Source: Yersinia ruckeri ATCC 29473 (GTDB lineage: Bacteria > Pseudomonadota > Gammaproteobacteria > Enterobacterales > Enterobacteriaceae). Taken from it: DNA of 64,000 nucleotides. The stretch covers positions 807,655 through 871,654 of the forward strand of contig NZ_KN150747.1 of assembly GCF_000754815.1 (NCBI RefSeq), written 5' to 3'. Both the position numbers and the translations under genes were made by a program. This document shows positions 1 to 6,792 of this stretch, in pieces. Each line of letters opens with the position of its first letter. Positions within the stretch are counted from its first letter, which is position 1. Under the pieces are notes generated by a model. The model had not been told where the DNA came from. It searched no databases and was given only the letters and a program-made list of their open reading frames with translations.

Positions 1-1
1 G

Positions 2-1180
2 GCATTGATGGTTGCGGAACAAGGTAAGCCATTGAAAGAAGCTCTAGGCGAGGTGGAATATGCTGCCAGCTTCATTCAATGGTTTAGCGAACAGGCCAAA
101 CGAGCCAACGGCGAGATTATTCCACCGACTAAAGCAGGCTCGCGGATATTTGCCACCCGCGAACCCGTGGGCGTAGTGGCGGCGATTACACCGTGGAATT
201 TCCCGCTGGCGATGTTGACCCGTAAACTTGGCCCCGCGCTGGCAGCAGGCTGTACCGGCTTGATTAAACCCGCCAATAACACACCGCTTTCAGCGTTTGC
301 CTTACTGGCTCTGGCTGAAAAAGCTGGGGTTCCGGCCGGGGTGTTAAACGGTGTAGCCGGTGATACTCAGGCGATCAGTGATGCCATTATGGTCAGCCCT
401 GAGGTGCGCAAAATTTCCTTCACCGGCTCCACCGAGGTGGGCAAGACATTGATGCGTAACGCCGCTGAAACGGTGAAAAAAATCTCAATGGAGTTAGGCG
501 GGAATGCGCCTTATATCGTCTTTGATGATGCCGATCTGGATACGGCGATTCAAGGTGCCATGGCGTGTAAATTCCGCAATGCGGGGCAGGTTTGCGTATG
601 TGTTAACCGTTTTTATATTCAGGATGGCATTTACGAAGAATTTGTCACCCGTTTGGCGACGGAAGTCAAAAAACTGAAAGTGGGTAACGGCATGGATGAT
701 GGCGTCAATCTTGGGCCACTGATCAATTCTGCCGGTGTGAAGAAGGTAGAGGAGCAAGTTAAAGATGCGCTGGCGAAAGGCGGACGTTTGTTGGCCGGTG
801 GTGAACGTCATGCACTGGGTGGGAACTTCTTCCAGCCAACGGTGATTGCTGATGCGACTGAAGAGATGAAAGTGGCTGATGAAGAAACCTTCGGGCCATT
901 AGCTGCCTGTTTTCGTTTTACCAGTGAAGAGGAAGTGATTGAGCGCGCCAATAATACGCCATTCGGCCTGGCGGCTTACTTCTACACCCAAAATCTGAAA
1001 CGGGTATTTCGCGTCTCGGAAGCATTGGAAAGCGGCATGATTGGTGTTAACGAAAGCTCGGTTTCTACCGAGTTGGCACCTTTTGGTGGTGTAAAAGAGT
1101 CGGGGTTGGGACGAGAAGGCTCCGTGCTGGGGTTAGAGGAGTTTATGCAAGTCAAAACCCTGCATTTAGGTAATCTGTAA
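2..1180 (+). CDS. gabD: NAD(P)-dependent succinate-semialdehyde dehydrogenase, 3' part
   Basis: Aldehyde dehydrogenase family enzyme that oxidises succinate semialdehyde to succinate at the end of the GABA shunt in the cytoplasm. The frame is open from base 2, so the N-terminus lies outside the window; about 393 residues are visible of a family length near 480-490. Visible motifs are the cofactor-site stretch ITPWNFP, the FTGSTEVGK loop, the MELGGNAP glutamate segment and the catalytic cysteine in GQVCVC (codon 592-594), followed by the EETFGP and PFGGVKESGLGREG blocks. The C-terminal half follows GabD closely; other aldehyde dehydrogenases of the same subfamily are the only real alternative. 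No partner gab genes are in view. Confidence 0.85.
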   Translation, partial: ALMVAEQGKPLKEALGEVEYAASFIQWFSEQAKRANGEIIPPTKAGSRIFATREPVGVVAAITPWNFPLAMLTRKLGPALAAGCTGLIKPANNTPLSAFALLALAEKAGVPAGVLNGVAGDTQAISDAIMVSPEVRKISFTGSTEVGKTLMRNAAETVKKISMELGGNAPYIVFDDADLDTAIQGAMACKFRNAGQVCVCVNRFYIQDGIYEEFVTRLATEVKKLKVGNGMDDGVNLGPLINSAGVKKVEEQVKDALAKGGRLLAGGERHALGGNFFQPTVIADATEEMKVADEETFGPLAACFRFTSEEEVIERANNTPFGLAAYFYTQNLKRVFRVSEALESGMIGVNESSVSTELAPFGGVKESGLGREGSVLGLEEFMQVKTLHLGNL

Positions 1181-1191
1181 GCCGCACAATA

Positions 1192-1215
1192 GGTTGGCGC
1201 TAATGAGCGTCAGCC
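1192..1215 (+). terminator. Hairpin after gabD
   Basis: A 10-bp stem (1192-1201 with 1206-1215) containing two G-T wobbles and a 4-nt loop lies 12 nt after the gabD stop. No good U-tract follows, so it may only stabilise the 3' end or be a weak terminator. Confidence 0.3.
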
Positions 1216-1248
1216 GACGCTTTAACCTAATCAATGGGTGAGAAAACC

Positions 1249-1746
1249 ATGAATAAACGTTTGCTGGGTATTCTGGCGGTAGCGCTGGTATTCATTGTTG
1301 CGGCCATTCAAGGGAATGAGCGGGGAAGCACGCCGAACAACGAGCGAGTAGCGACTAAAACAAACCAGCATACTGGCCAAAGTGATGCGGATAGCCATAA
1401 TCAGGCTAGTTCTATTGATCAACTGACGCAACATGATAAAGTTTCAAAATACATTAAACAGAATAATGAGCTACCGGATTTCTACATCACAAAAAAGCAG
1501 GCTCGTGAGCAAGGCTGGAACCCAAAAGACGGTAATTTGTGTCAGGTATTACCGGGGAAAGCCATTGGTGGCGATCGTTTCTCAAACCGGGAAGGGATAT
1601 TACCTAAAGCGGATAAGCGGATTTGGCGTGAGGCAGATGTCAATTATCAATGTGGCCACCGCGGCACAGATCGACTGCTCTATTCCAATGATGGCCTGAT
1701 CTACCTGACTCGGGATCACTATAAGCATTTCGTTCGAATGGAGTGA
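1249..1746 (+). CDS. Barnase-family guanyl-specific ribonuclease, exported
   Basis: Predicted extracytoplasmic ribonuclease of the barnase (N1/T1) family. The start at 1249 is preferred over an in-frame ATG at 1234 because GGTGAG sits just before it and it begins a basic plus hydrophobic export segment (MNKRLLGILAVALVFIVAAI). The catalytic domain occupies roughly residues 75-165. It contains the barnase-like IGGDRFSNREG loop, the general-base glutamate in WREAD, the arginines of GHRGTDR and the histidine of RDHY, which match barnase Glu73, Arg83/87 and His102. Two cysteines (NLCQ and YQCG) could form a disulfide absent from barnase. The stop is 3 nt before a barstar-like gene, so toxin and inhibitor are almost certainly co-expressed. 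Its biological target is not known from sequence. Confidence 0.85.
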   Translation: MNKRLLGILAVALVFIVAAIQGNERGSTPNNERVATKTNQHTGQSDADSHNQASSIDQLTQHDKVSKYIKQNNELPDFYITKKQAREQGWNPKDGNLCQVLPGKAIGGDRFSNREGILPKADKRIWREADVNYQCGHRGTDRLLYSNDGLIYLTRDHYKHFVRME

Positions 1747-1749
1747 AAA

Positions 1750-2016
1750 ATGGTGAAAGTGACCTTTGATTTTGACCATATACCGGATCTTCCCGCGTTT
1801 TATCATGTATTTTCGCAGAAATTTGCCCTGAGTGAAGAATTCGGCGCCAATCTGGATGCGCTATGGGATACGGTCACTGGCGGCATCGGTTTACCGGTGG
1901 AAATTGAGTTTATTCATCTCAATCACCGCCGGAAACGGCGCTTTGGTGCGATTATTCTGCTATTTGAAGAAGCGGAGGAAGAGCTGTCCGGCAGTTTACG
2001 CTTTAACATCGGCTAG
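1750..2016 (+). CDS. yhcO: Barstar-family ribonuclease inhibitor
   Basis: Small cytoplasmic protein (88 aa) of the barstar family, which binds and blocks the active site of barnase-type RNases. The key inhibitor helix is recognisable as FGANLDALWD at residues 32-41, keeping the two aspartates and the tryptophan used by barstar; the tyrosine before them is phenylalanine here. It starts 3 nt after the ribonuclease stop and would protect the producer from enzyme that has not yet been exported. Length agrees with barstar (90 aa) and with E. coli YhcO, hence the symbol. Confidence 0.85.
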   Translation: MVKVTFDFDHIPDLPAFYHVFSQKFALSEEFGANLDALWDTVTGGIGLPVEIEFIHLNHRRKRRFGAIILLFEEAEEELSGSLRFNIG

Positions 2017-2057
2017 TCGGGTACCGGGGCCTGTAACAAGCTCCCGGCCCCGTCCGA

Positions 2058-2606
2058 TCATGACTGCTTCTCGGCAAGATCACGCAGGTACTGGAAGATT
2101 TGACGGAATGCTTTCGGTGGCTTATTGGCAGCCTTTTCTTTCTGGGCATTACGAACCAGGCTGCGCAGTTGCTGACGATCAGCATCGGGATACAGTTCCA
2201 GTACGGTAGGTACGACGTTATCACCTTCGGCAACCAGACGATCGCGCAATACTTCCAGCTTATGGAACAGCGAAATCTGCTGATTATGGCGATTTTTCAG
2301 CTTATCCAGCGCGGTTTGGATCGGCTCGATGTCACGGGCACGCAGCATTTTACCAATCAACTGAATCTGGCGGCGACGGCCTTCTTTCTTGATCTTCTGC
2401 GCCAGCTCAATGGCGGCCAACAGATCTTCATCCAGCGGGATTTTATCCAGGGCATTTTTCCCCAGTTCAACCAGCTCGGTACCTAAATCTTTCAGTGCTT
2501 CGGCATCACGTTTAATTTCACTTTTACTGACCCAGATAATCTCTTCATCATCTTCGTTTTTTTCTTCTGGGACTTCGTCTAGCCAATCTTCGGGCTGTTT
2601 GTTCAT
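2058..2606 (-). CDS. darP: Ribosome-associated protein DarP (YjgA)
   Basis: Homologue of E. coli YjgA/DarP, a factor bound to late 50S precursors that helps shape the peptidyl-transferase centre. The 182-aa form starting at 2606 ([15 protein letters not shown]) is chosen because this acidic N-terminus matches the family; the open frame runs further upstream to 2693 without family similarity. The protein is highly charged, with an acidic start and a lysine/arginine-rich helical body, and has no membrane segment. It converges with yhcO and diverges from pmbA with a short intergenic region between the two starts. Confidence 0.9.
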   Translation of the reverse strand: MNKQPEDWLDEVPEEKNEDDEEIIWVSKSEIKRDAEALKDLGTELVELGKNALDKIPLDEDLLAAIELAQKIKKEGRRRQIQLIGKMLRARDIEPIQTALDKLKNRHNQQISLFHKLEVLRDRLVAEGDNVVPTVLELYPDADRQQLRSLVRNAQKEKAANKPPKAFRQIFQYLRDLAEKQS

Positions 2607-2784
2607 GGTGTTATTCCTTAAAAAGAGGCTAATCCTATCAGGTTGTTGGCTTTCTGCGAAATTGTACGCAGATCCTGTTAGACTCAAAGCCATGGCACTC
2701 TACATTTTATCCGTGTAAACCGTCGTATTACTACGCCGTCACGGCACTTTTCTGAACGATTATCTCATTAATTATGGCAGATCG

Positions 2785-4125
2785 ATGAAAGTAGTCACTC
2801 AAGTTGCAGAACAGCGTAAAACGCTGGAACAGGCTGTTGCACAAGCTTTGGAACTGGCACGCGCTGGTTCGGATGCGGCCGAAGTCGCCGTTACCAAAAC
2901 CACCGGTATCAGCGTCAGCACCCGCTTTGGCGAGGTAGAGAACGTGGAATTCAACAGCGATGGTGCGCTGGGAATTACCGTTTATCATCAACAGCGTAAA
3001 GGCAGTGCCTCCACCACGGATTTAAATCCCGACGCGGTGGCTCGTACCGTGCAGGCGGCGTTGGATATCGCCCGTTACACCTCTCCGGACCCTTACGCTG
3101 GCCCGGCAGAACAATCCTTGCTGGCTTTCGATGCACCGGACTTGGACCTGTTCCATCCAGCAGAACTGGATGCCGAACACGGTATTCAACTGGCTGCCCG
3201 GGCAGAACAGAGCGCACTTCAGGCGGATAAACGCATCACCAATACTGAAGGCGGCAGCTTTAATAGTCATTACGGTATTAAAGTATTCGGCAATAGCCAG
3301 GGTATGTTGCAAAGCTATTGTTCCAGCCGCCATTCGATCTCCAGTAGCGTTATCGCAGAGCACGATGGCGATATGGAGCGAGATTATGCATACAGCATCA
3401 GTCGGCGGATGGAAGATTTAGCCAGCCCGGAATGGGTGGGTGAAGAGTGTGCTCGTCGTACCTTATCCCGTTTATCGCCGCGCAAGCTGCCAACGATGAA
3501 AGCCCCAGTATTATTCGCTGCTGAAGTGGCTACCGGTTTGTTTGGTCATTTGGTTTCCGCGATCAGCGGCGGCAATATTTACCGTAAATCTACTTTTTTG
3601 CTCGATCATTTAGGTAAGCAAATCCTGCCGGAATGGTTGACCATTGAAGAGCACCCACACCTATTACGCGGACTGGCGTCTACGCCATTCGATAGCGAAG
3701 GGGTTCGCACTTCGCAGCGTGATATTGTGAAAGATGGCGTATTACAAACCTATCTGTTGACCAGCTATTCTGCGCGTAAATTGGGGCTGCAAAGTACCGG
3801 CCATGCTGGTGGTATCCATAACTGGCGCATCGCGGGTCAAGGCCTGGATTTTGACGGTATGCTCAAGCAAATGGGTAAAGGTCTGGTGGTGACTGAATTG
3901 ATGGGGCAAGGTGTTAGCACCGTCACGGGAGATTATTCTCGTGGTGCCGCCGGTTTCTGGGTTGAGAATGGCGAAATTCAGTTCCCGGTAAGTGAAATTA
4001 CTATCGCAGGTAATTTAAAAGACATGTTGCGCCATATGGTGAGTGTGGGCAGCGATATTGAAACGCGCAGTAATATTCAGTGTGGCTCAGTATTATTGCC
4101 AGAAATGAAAATTGCCGGAGAATAA
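2785..4125 (+). CDS. pmbA: Metalloprotease subunit PmbA/TldE
   Basis: Subunit of the TldD/TldE metalloprotease, which completes maturation of microcin B17 and degrades the CcdA antitoxin in E. coli. At 446 aa it has the normal length. The family pattern is clear: an N-terminal half ([20 protein letters not shown]) and the C-terminal [19 protein letters not shown] block. As in other TldE proteins there is no HExxxH zinc motif, which resides in TldD. It is transcribed alone, opposite darP, and followed by a clear terminator. Confidence 0.93.
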   Translation: MKVVTQVAEQRKTLEQAVAQALELARAGSDAAEVAVTKTTGISVSTRFGEVENVEFNSDGALGITVYHQQRKGSASTTDLNPDAVARTVQAALDIARYTSPDPYAGPAEQSLLAFDAPDLDLFHPAELDAEHGIQLAARAEQSALQADKRITNTEGGSFNSHYGIKVFGNSQGMLQSYCSSRHSISSSVIAEHDGDMERDYAYSISRRMEDLASPEWVGEECARRTLSRLSPRKLPTMKAPVLFAAEVATGLFGHLVSAISGGNIYRKSTFLLDHLGKQILPEWLTIEEHPHLLRGLASTPFDSEGVRTSQRDIVKDGVLQTYLLTSYSARKLGLQSTGHAGGIHNWRIAGQGLDFDGMLKQMGKGLVVTELMGQGVSTVTGDYSRGAAGFWVENGEIQFPVSEITIAGNLKDMLRHMVSVGSDIETRSNIQCGSVLLPEMKIAGE

Positions 4126-4186
4126 CCGATTATCTATTTTTGCATAGCTAACCACGGTTAATGGTTTTAGGTTTCACAAATGATTT

Positions 4187-4220
4187 AAATGGCTAGTGGC
4201 AATTGTCCCTAGCCATTTTT
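4187..4220 (+). terminator. Intrinsic terminator of pmbA
   Basis: A perfect 10-bp stem AAATGGCTAG (4187-4196) pairs with CTAGCCATTT (4209-4218) and ends in a short T-run, about 60 nt after the pmbA stop. Confidence 0.75.
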
Positions 4221-4328
4221 ATGCTCAAATTTTCAGTGTTTTACAAAAATAACATTGCCAGTTCTACTCTCTTACACCTATGTTTAGAGGGATACATAGT
4301 ACTAACAATAATTATAAGGAATGTGAGC

Positions 4329-4715
4329 ATGAGTCAGAAAATTAAGGTATTGGTTGCCGCTATGCTATTGAGCGCCAGTACTTTCGTCATGGCCGCAGAC
4401 ATTGCGGAAGACATGGATACCATTGCGACAAACTATGGTGCTGTCCTGAAAACCGATTCAATTGACCGCTTTAAAGAAGGTTTACAAGGGATGCGCGTCG
4501 CCGCTCTGGATGCACAAAAAGGCATACCGAGCAAATTGAGCAGCAAAGGACCAGATAGTGCGGAGGTGAAAGATTTTCGCCACGGATTAACCATACTAAT
4601 TGATCAGATCGATCAATCTCTGGCATTAGCTAATCAGGGCAAATTGGAGGAAGCGCGGAAAGTCGCGCAGGAATTCAAAGTTACCCGCGATGTTTACCAT
4701 AAGAAATACCGCTAA
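4329..4715 (+). CDS. cybC: Soluble cytochrome b562
   Basis: Periplasmic four-helix-bundle haem protein of uncertain electron-transfer role. The 128-aa product starts at 4329, 8 nt after AAGGA. It has a 22-residue signal peptide ending VMA before mature ADIAEDM. The mature chain is 106 residues, the same as E. coli cytochrome b562, and keeps both axial haem ligands: Met7 (ADIAEDM) and His102 in the C-terminal YHKKYR. The open frame extends upstream to 4203 but that part lacks family similarity. Transcribed alone between pmbA and the convergent rnk. Confidence 0.93.
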   Translation: MSQKIKVLVAAMLLSASTFVMAADIAEDMDTIATNYGAVLKTDSIDRFKEGLQGMRVAALDAQKGIPSKLSSKGPDSAEVKDFRHGLTILIDQIDQSLALANQGKLEEARKVAQEFKVTRDVYHKKYR

Positions 4716-4736
4716 TCGGTTGTCCTCCAAGCGAAT

Positions 4737-4769
4737 AAAAGGGGAACAGCTCGTCGAGCTGCCACCCTT
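4737..4769 (+). terminator. Hairpin between convergent cybC and rnk
   Basis: CAGCTCG (4747-4753) and CGAGCTG (4755-4761) form the tip of a stem that can be continued by AAAGGG with CCCTTT on the flanks. It lies 20 nt after cybC and could serve both convergent genes. Confidence 0.5.
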
Positions 4770-4820
4770 TACTGATTTATCGCATGGTACGGCTAGCGAT
4801 AATGGTTTTCAACGCTAACA

Positions 4821-5231
4821 TTAGCGGTGAAATTCACCAGCAGCTTCTGGCTGATAGAGTAATTCCAATACGGTAATACGAGCCTCGTCTCCGCCCGGCA
4901 GCGTCCAGTTGATTTCATCATTGACGTGCAGCCCAAGCAGCGCCGCCCCCAGTGGTGCCATCACTGATATTTGCTCACTACTATCTTTCAGCGACGCAGG
5001 GTAAACCAGCGTACGAATATGCTCTTCCTCGCTGTTCAAATCACGAAAACGCACCCGGCTGTTCATGGTTACCACATCAGCAGGAATCTCTGATGGTGGT
5101 AAAATGTCGGCACGATCAAGTTCTTCATTTAGCGCATTGGCAATAGGACTATCAGCAAAAGCAGGTTGTGCCAACAACGCATCCAAACGTTCGGCGTCCA
5201 GCTCGTTAATCGTGATGCTTGGCTTGGTCAT
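4821..5231 (-). CDS. rnk: Regulator of nucleoside diphosphate kinase Rnk
   Basis: 136-aa member of the GreA/GreB C-terminal-domain family that interacts with RNA polymerase; in E. coli Rnk overexpression restores nucleoside diphosphate kinase levels. The start MTKPSI at 5231 is chosen because it matches the family N-terminus. The FKBP-like GreA C-terminal fold is recognisable in [20 protein letters not shown] and [18 protein letters not shown]. An N-terminal coiled coil shorter than in GreA is expected for Rnk. A strong terminator-like hairpin lies in its leader (5268-5298). Confidence 0.92.
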   Translation of the reverse strand: MTKPSITINELDAERLDALLAQPAFADSPIANALNEELDRADILPPSEIPADVVTMNSRVRFRDLNSEEEHIRTLVYPASLKDSSEQISVMAPLGAALLGLHVNDEINWTLPGGDEARITVLELLYQPEAAGEFHR

Positions 5232-5267
5232 ACCACTCTCCAATTCAAGTACAGAAAACATAAAAAC

Positions 5268-5298
5268 AACACCCCCGCACCAGAGGAGAGGGGGTGTT
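5268..5298 (-). terminator. Terminator-like hairpin 37 nt upstream of rnk
   Basis: A perfect 9-bp stem AACACCCCC (5268-5276) / GGGGGTGTT (5290-5298) is followed on the minus strand by GTTTTTATGTTTT. Read in the rnk direction it has all parts of an intrinsic terminator, but no gene lies immediately upstream on that strand. It is either an attenuator in the rnk leader or the terminator left from a lost upstream gene. Confidence 0.6.
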
Positions 5299-5740
5299 AG
5301 AAAATATCAGATTATTAGTCTGATACTAGGCGTTTCCGAAGAGAAAAGAAAGAGATCTGGATCACGGAGCATTTTTGGCGTGGCGGTAACGGACCATCGA
5401 CGATTTTAAATGACTCACTTGAACTTCAATTTTAAGGCCTGTAGATATTCAATATCAATGAAGGGACTGTATTTGCAAAAAGATGATTAAAGTCCCAATT
5501 TTAACTAGTTTATTTTTACTTTCACAATAATACTTTGCTTTATATGTTTATAATTAAAAATGTACTTGTTGGTGCGGGTGAGATTTATCTAGAGAATACA
5601 TTGGCTGAATTCCTAAATGCGGCGTATCTAATTAAAGATAATTTTTTTTGATATTAATATTTGGTTTTAATCTGTTATCATAGCAATGATAAAGGTGAAA
5701 AAGGCTAGTATATAACCCATGGACAATAACAGGATGGATA
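5299..5740. other. AT-rich intergenic region before the microcin unit
   Basis: About 440 bases without a convincing gene. It holds a weak inverted repeat GGGACT (5463-5468) / AGTCCC (5491-5496), a 35-codon open frame without Shine-Dalgarno (5544-5651), and the perfect inverted repeat TTATCAT-AGCA-ATGATAA (5675-5692) just before the microcin operon. Base composition is visibly more AT-rich than in the flanking core genes, suggesting acquired DNA. Confidence 0.5.
5675..5692 (+). promoter_or_regulatory. Inverted repeat upstream of microcin unit (possible operator)
   Basis: TTATCAT and ATGATAA form a perfect 7-bp inverted repeat around AGCA, 48 nt before the first start codon. It is rich in the GATAA-type half-sites used by Fur, but the half-sites point in the opposite order from a classical Fur box, so assignment to Fur is not supported. 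The left arm contains TATCAT, which could also act as a -10 element. Confidence 0.35.
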
Positions 5741-6016
5741 ATGTATTACTACATGCCTTTTGTTTTTAGTTTAATCGGTTCCTATTTTTTCCTTAAAAAA
5801 TACAAGCTAAGTAATAAGTTGATGATCTACATGCAGATATTATTTATATCTGTAATGTCTACTTTTTTATACATGATTTCACACGATATATCACATATGT
5901 ATGAGTTGGTTAGTATCAATAAAATATCAGATTTATTGATATTCTCGACGTTGACGTCTTTGTTCATCTTTATCATTCATCTTTTAATTAACAATAATCG
6001 TATCAAAGGGAGCTAA
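5741..6016 (+). CDS. Small membrane protein, candidate microcin immunity protein
   Basis: 91-aa protein with AGGA 6 nt before the ATG. Three hydrophobic stretches can be drawn at about residues 4-18, 27-46 and 64-84, with lysines and polar residues between them, so it is probably an inner-membrane protein with three helices. I recognise no family. Its stop codon is 1 nt before the start of the microcin-like precursor, and the ribosome-binding site of that gene (AGGGAG, 6007-6012) lies inside this gene, so the two are translationally coupled. In microcin V the immunity gene cvi is likewise a small membrane protein directly upstream of the structural gene cvaC. The role is inferred from this arrangement, not from sequence identity. 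Confidence 0.65.
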   Translation: MYYYMPFVFSLIGSYFFLKKYKLSNKLMIYMQILFISVMSTFLYMISHDISHMYELVSINKISDLLIFSTLTSLFIFIIHLLINNNRIKGS

Positions 6017-6017
6017 T

Positions 6018-6326
6018 ATGATTAAATTAAATAATGAAGAAATGAGCTGTGTTTACGGCAGTGTCGATAATAGACAAGTTATTAAAGATATCCTTATTGA
6101 TAGTGTGCTAGGTGCGGGTTTTGGCGCGCCTGGTGGTCCCCCTGGAATGTTGCTCGGCGCAGGGCTTGGCGCGAGCCAATCAGTGATTCATAGCGCGATA
6201 AATCATGGGCCAGTTGATGTTAAGATCCCGACGGTGCCAATGGGGCCAATATGGAATGGTAGTGGCGTAAATATTATGAAAAACACATGGGTTCCAGGAT
6301 TCGGAAGCAAGGTGAATATGTATTGA
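6018..6326 (+). CDS. Candidate class II (microcin V-like) bacteriocin precursor
   Basis: 102-aa protein with a Shine-Dalgarno AGGGAG. The first 15 residues, MIKLNNEEMSCVYGS, have the layout of a double-glycine-type export leader (Leu-4, Glu-8, Met-9, Val-12, Gly-Ser end) and the same length as the microcin V leader. The remaining 87 residues form a Gly/Ala-rich hydrophobic segment (VLGAGFGAPGGPPGMLLGAG) followed by a Pro/Gly/Asn-rich tail, similar in size and style to the 88-residue mature microcin V. Leader position 14-15 is Gly-Ser rather than Gly-Gly. The only cysteine is in the leader, so the mature peptide cannot have a disulfide. No serine-rich siderophore-microcin tail is present. No CvaA/CvaB exporter is in the window. 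Function is inferred. Confidence 0.65.
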   Translation: MIKLNNEEMSCVYGSVDNRQVIKDILIDSVLGAGFGAPGGPPGMLLGAGLGASQSVIHSAINHGPVDVKIPTVPMGPIWNGSGVNIMKNTWVPGFGSKVNMY

Positions 6327-6440
6327 TTTTGATATTTGTTTTAATAAAAACTAATGGGTAAATAAAATACTTATTTAAAAGATGGTTTAATATGGTTGTG
6401 AATTTATTTGAATATTTAATATAAATGAATTCTCACCGTT

Positions 6441-6464
6441 GGCTGGTGTTTGCCAGCCTATTTT
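6441..6464 (+). terminator. Intrinsic terminator of the microcin unit
   Basis: GGCTGG (6441-6446) pairs with CCAGCC (6453-6458) across a 6-nt loop and is followed by TATTTTT. It lies about 115 nt after the microcin stop and closes the two-gene unit. Confidence 0.7.
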
Positions 6465-6792
6465 TAGTGTTCAAATAAATAAATTAATATACTCATCGCC
6501 ATGATCAATAAAGTACTGGTTAATTTTTTATTATTTGTCGATAATAGATCTAAAAATGCAGAACCATCTCATATAATTAAATTTCAATCTAATTAAAAAC
6601 CATATCTGCAATTATATACTCAATGGACTCCTTGTCGAATAACCACACTTATTGGCTTACCGATATTCTTCTGACGGTATATTATTCTACTTTCCCCAAC
6701 GTTTAGAGATATAAAATTGCAATATTAAAGGCATCCGATTGATTGTTTAGGGAGAGCCTAAGCCCTCCCGTTATAGCGTGTGACTGGAGATA
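6465..6792. other. AT-rich noncoding stretch between microcin unit and mgtA
   Basis: Roughly 330 bases with no supported gene. A 31-codon frame (6501-6596) has no ribosome-binding site. I see no transposase remnant, no tRNA and no clear exporter fragment. Confidence 0.5.

Noticed and set aside
2607-2693. N-terminal extension of darP
   Set aside because: The upstream codons lack family similarity and would run toward the pmbA promoter; the ATG at 2606 matches known starts.
4203-4328. Upstream extension of the cybC frame
   Set aside because: It passes through the pmbA terminator and would bury the signal peptide; the ATG at 4329 has a good ribosome site.
5544-5651. 35-codon frame starting MFIIKNVLVGAGEIYL in the AT-rich island
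   Set aside because: No Shine-Dalgarno, ends in a run of eight Ts, and no family recognised; it may be a gene remnant but cannot be supported.
5675-5692. Classical Fur box before the microcin unit
   Set aside because: The GATAA-like half-sites are in the reverse order from the Fur consensus, so only an unassigned inverted repeat is reported.
6501-6596. 31-codon frame after the microcin terminator
   Set aside because: No ribosome-binding site and no distinctive sequence in an AT-rich stretch where short frames arise by chance.
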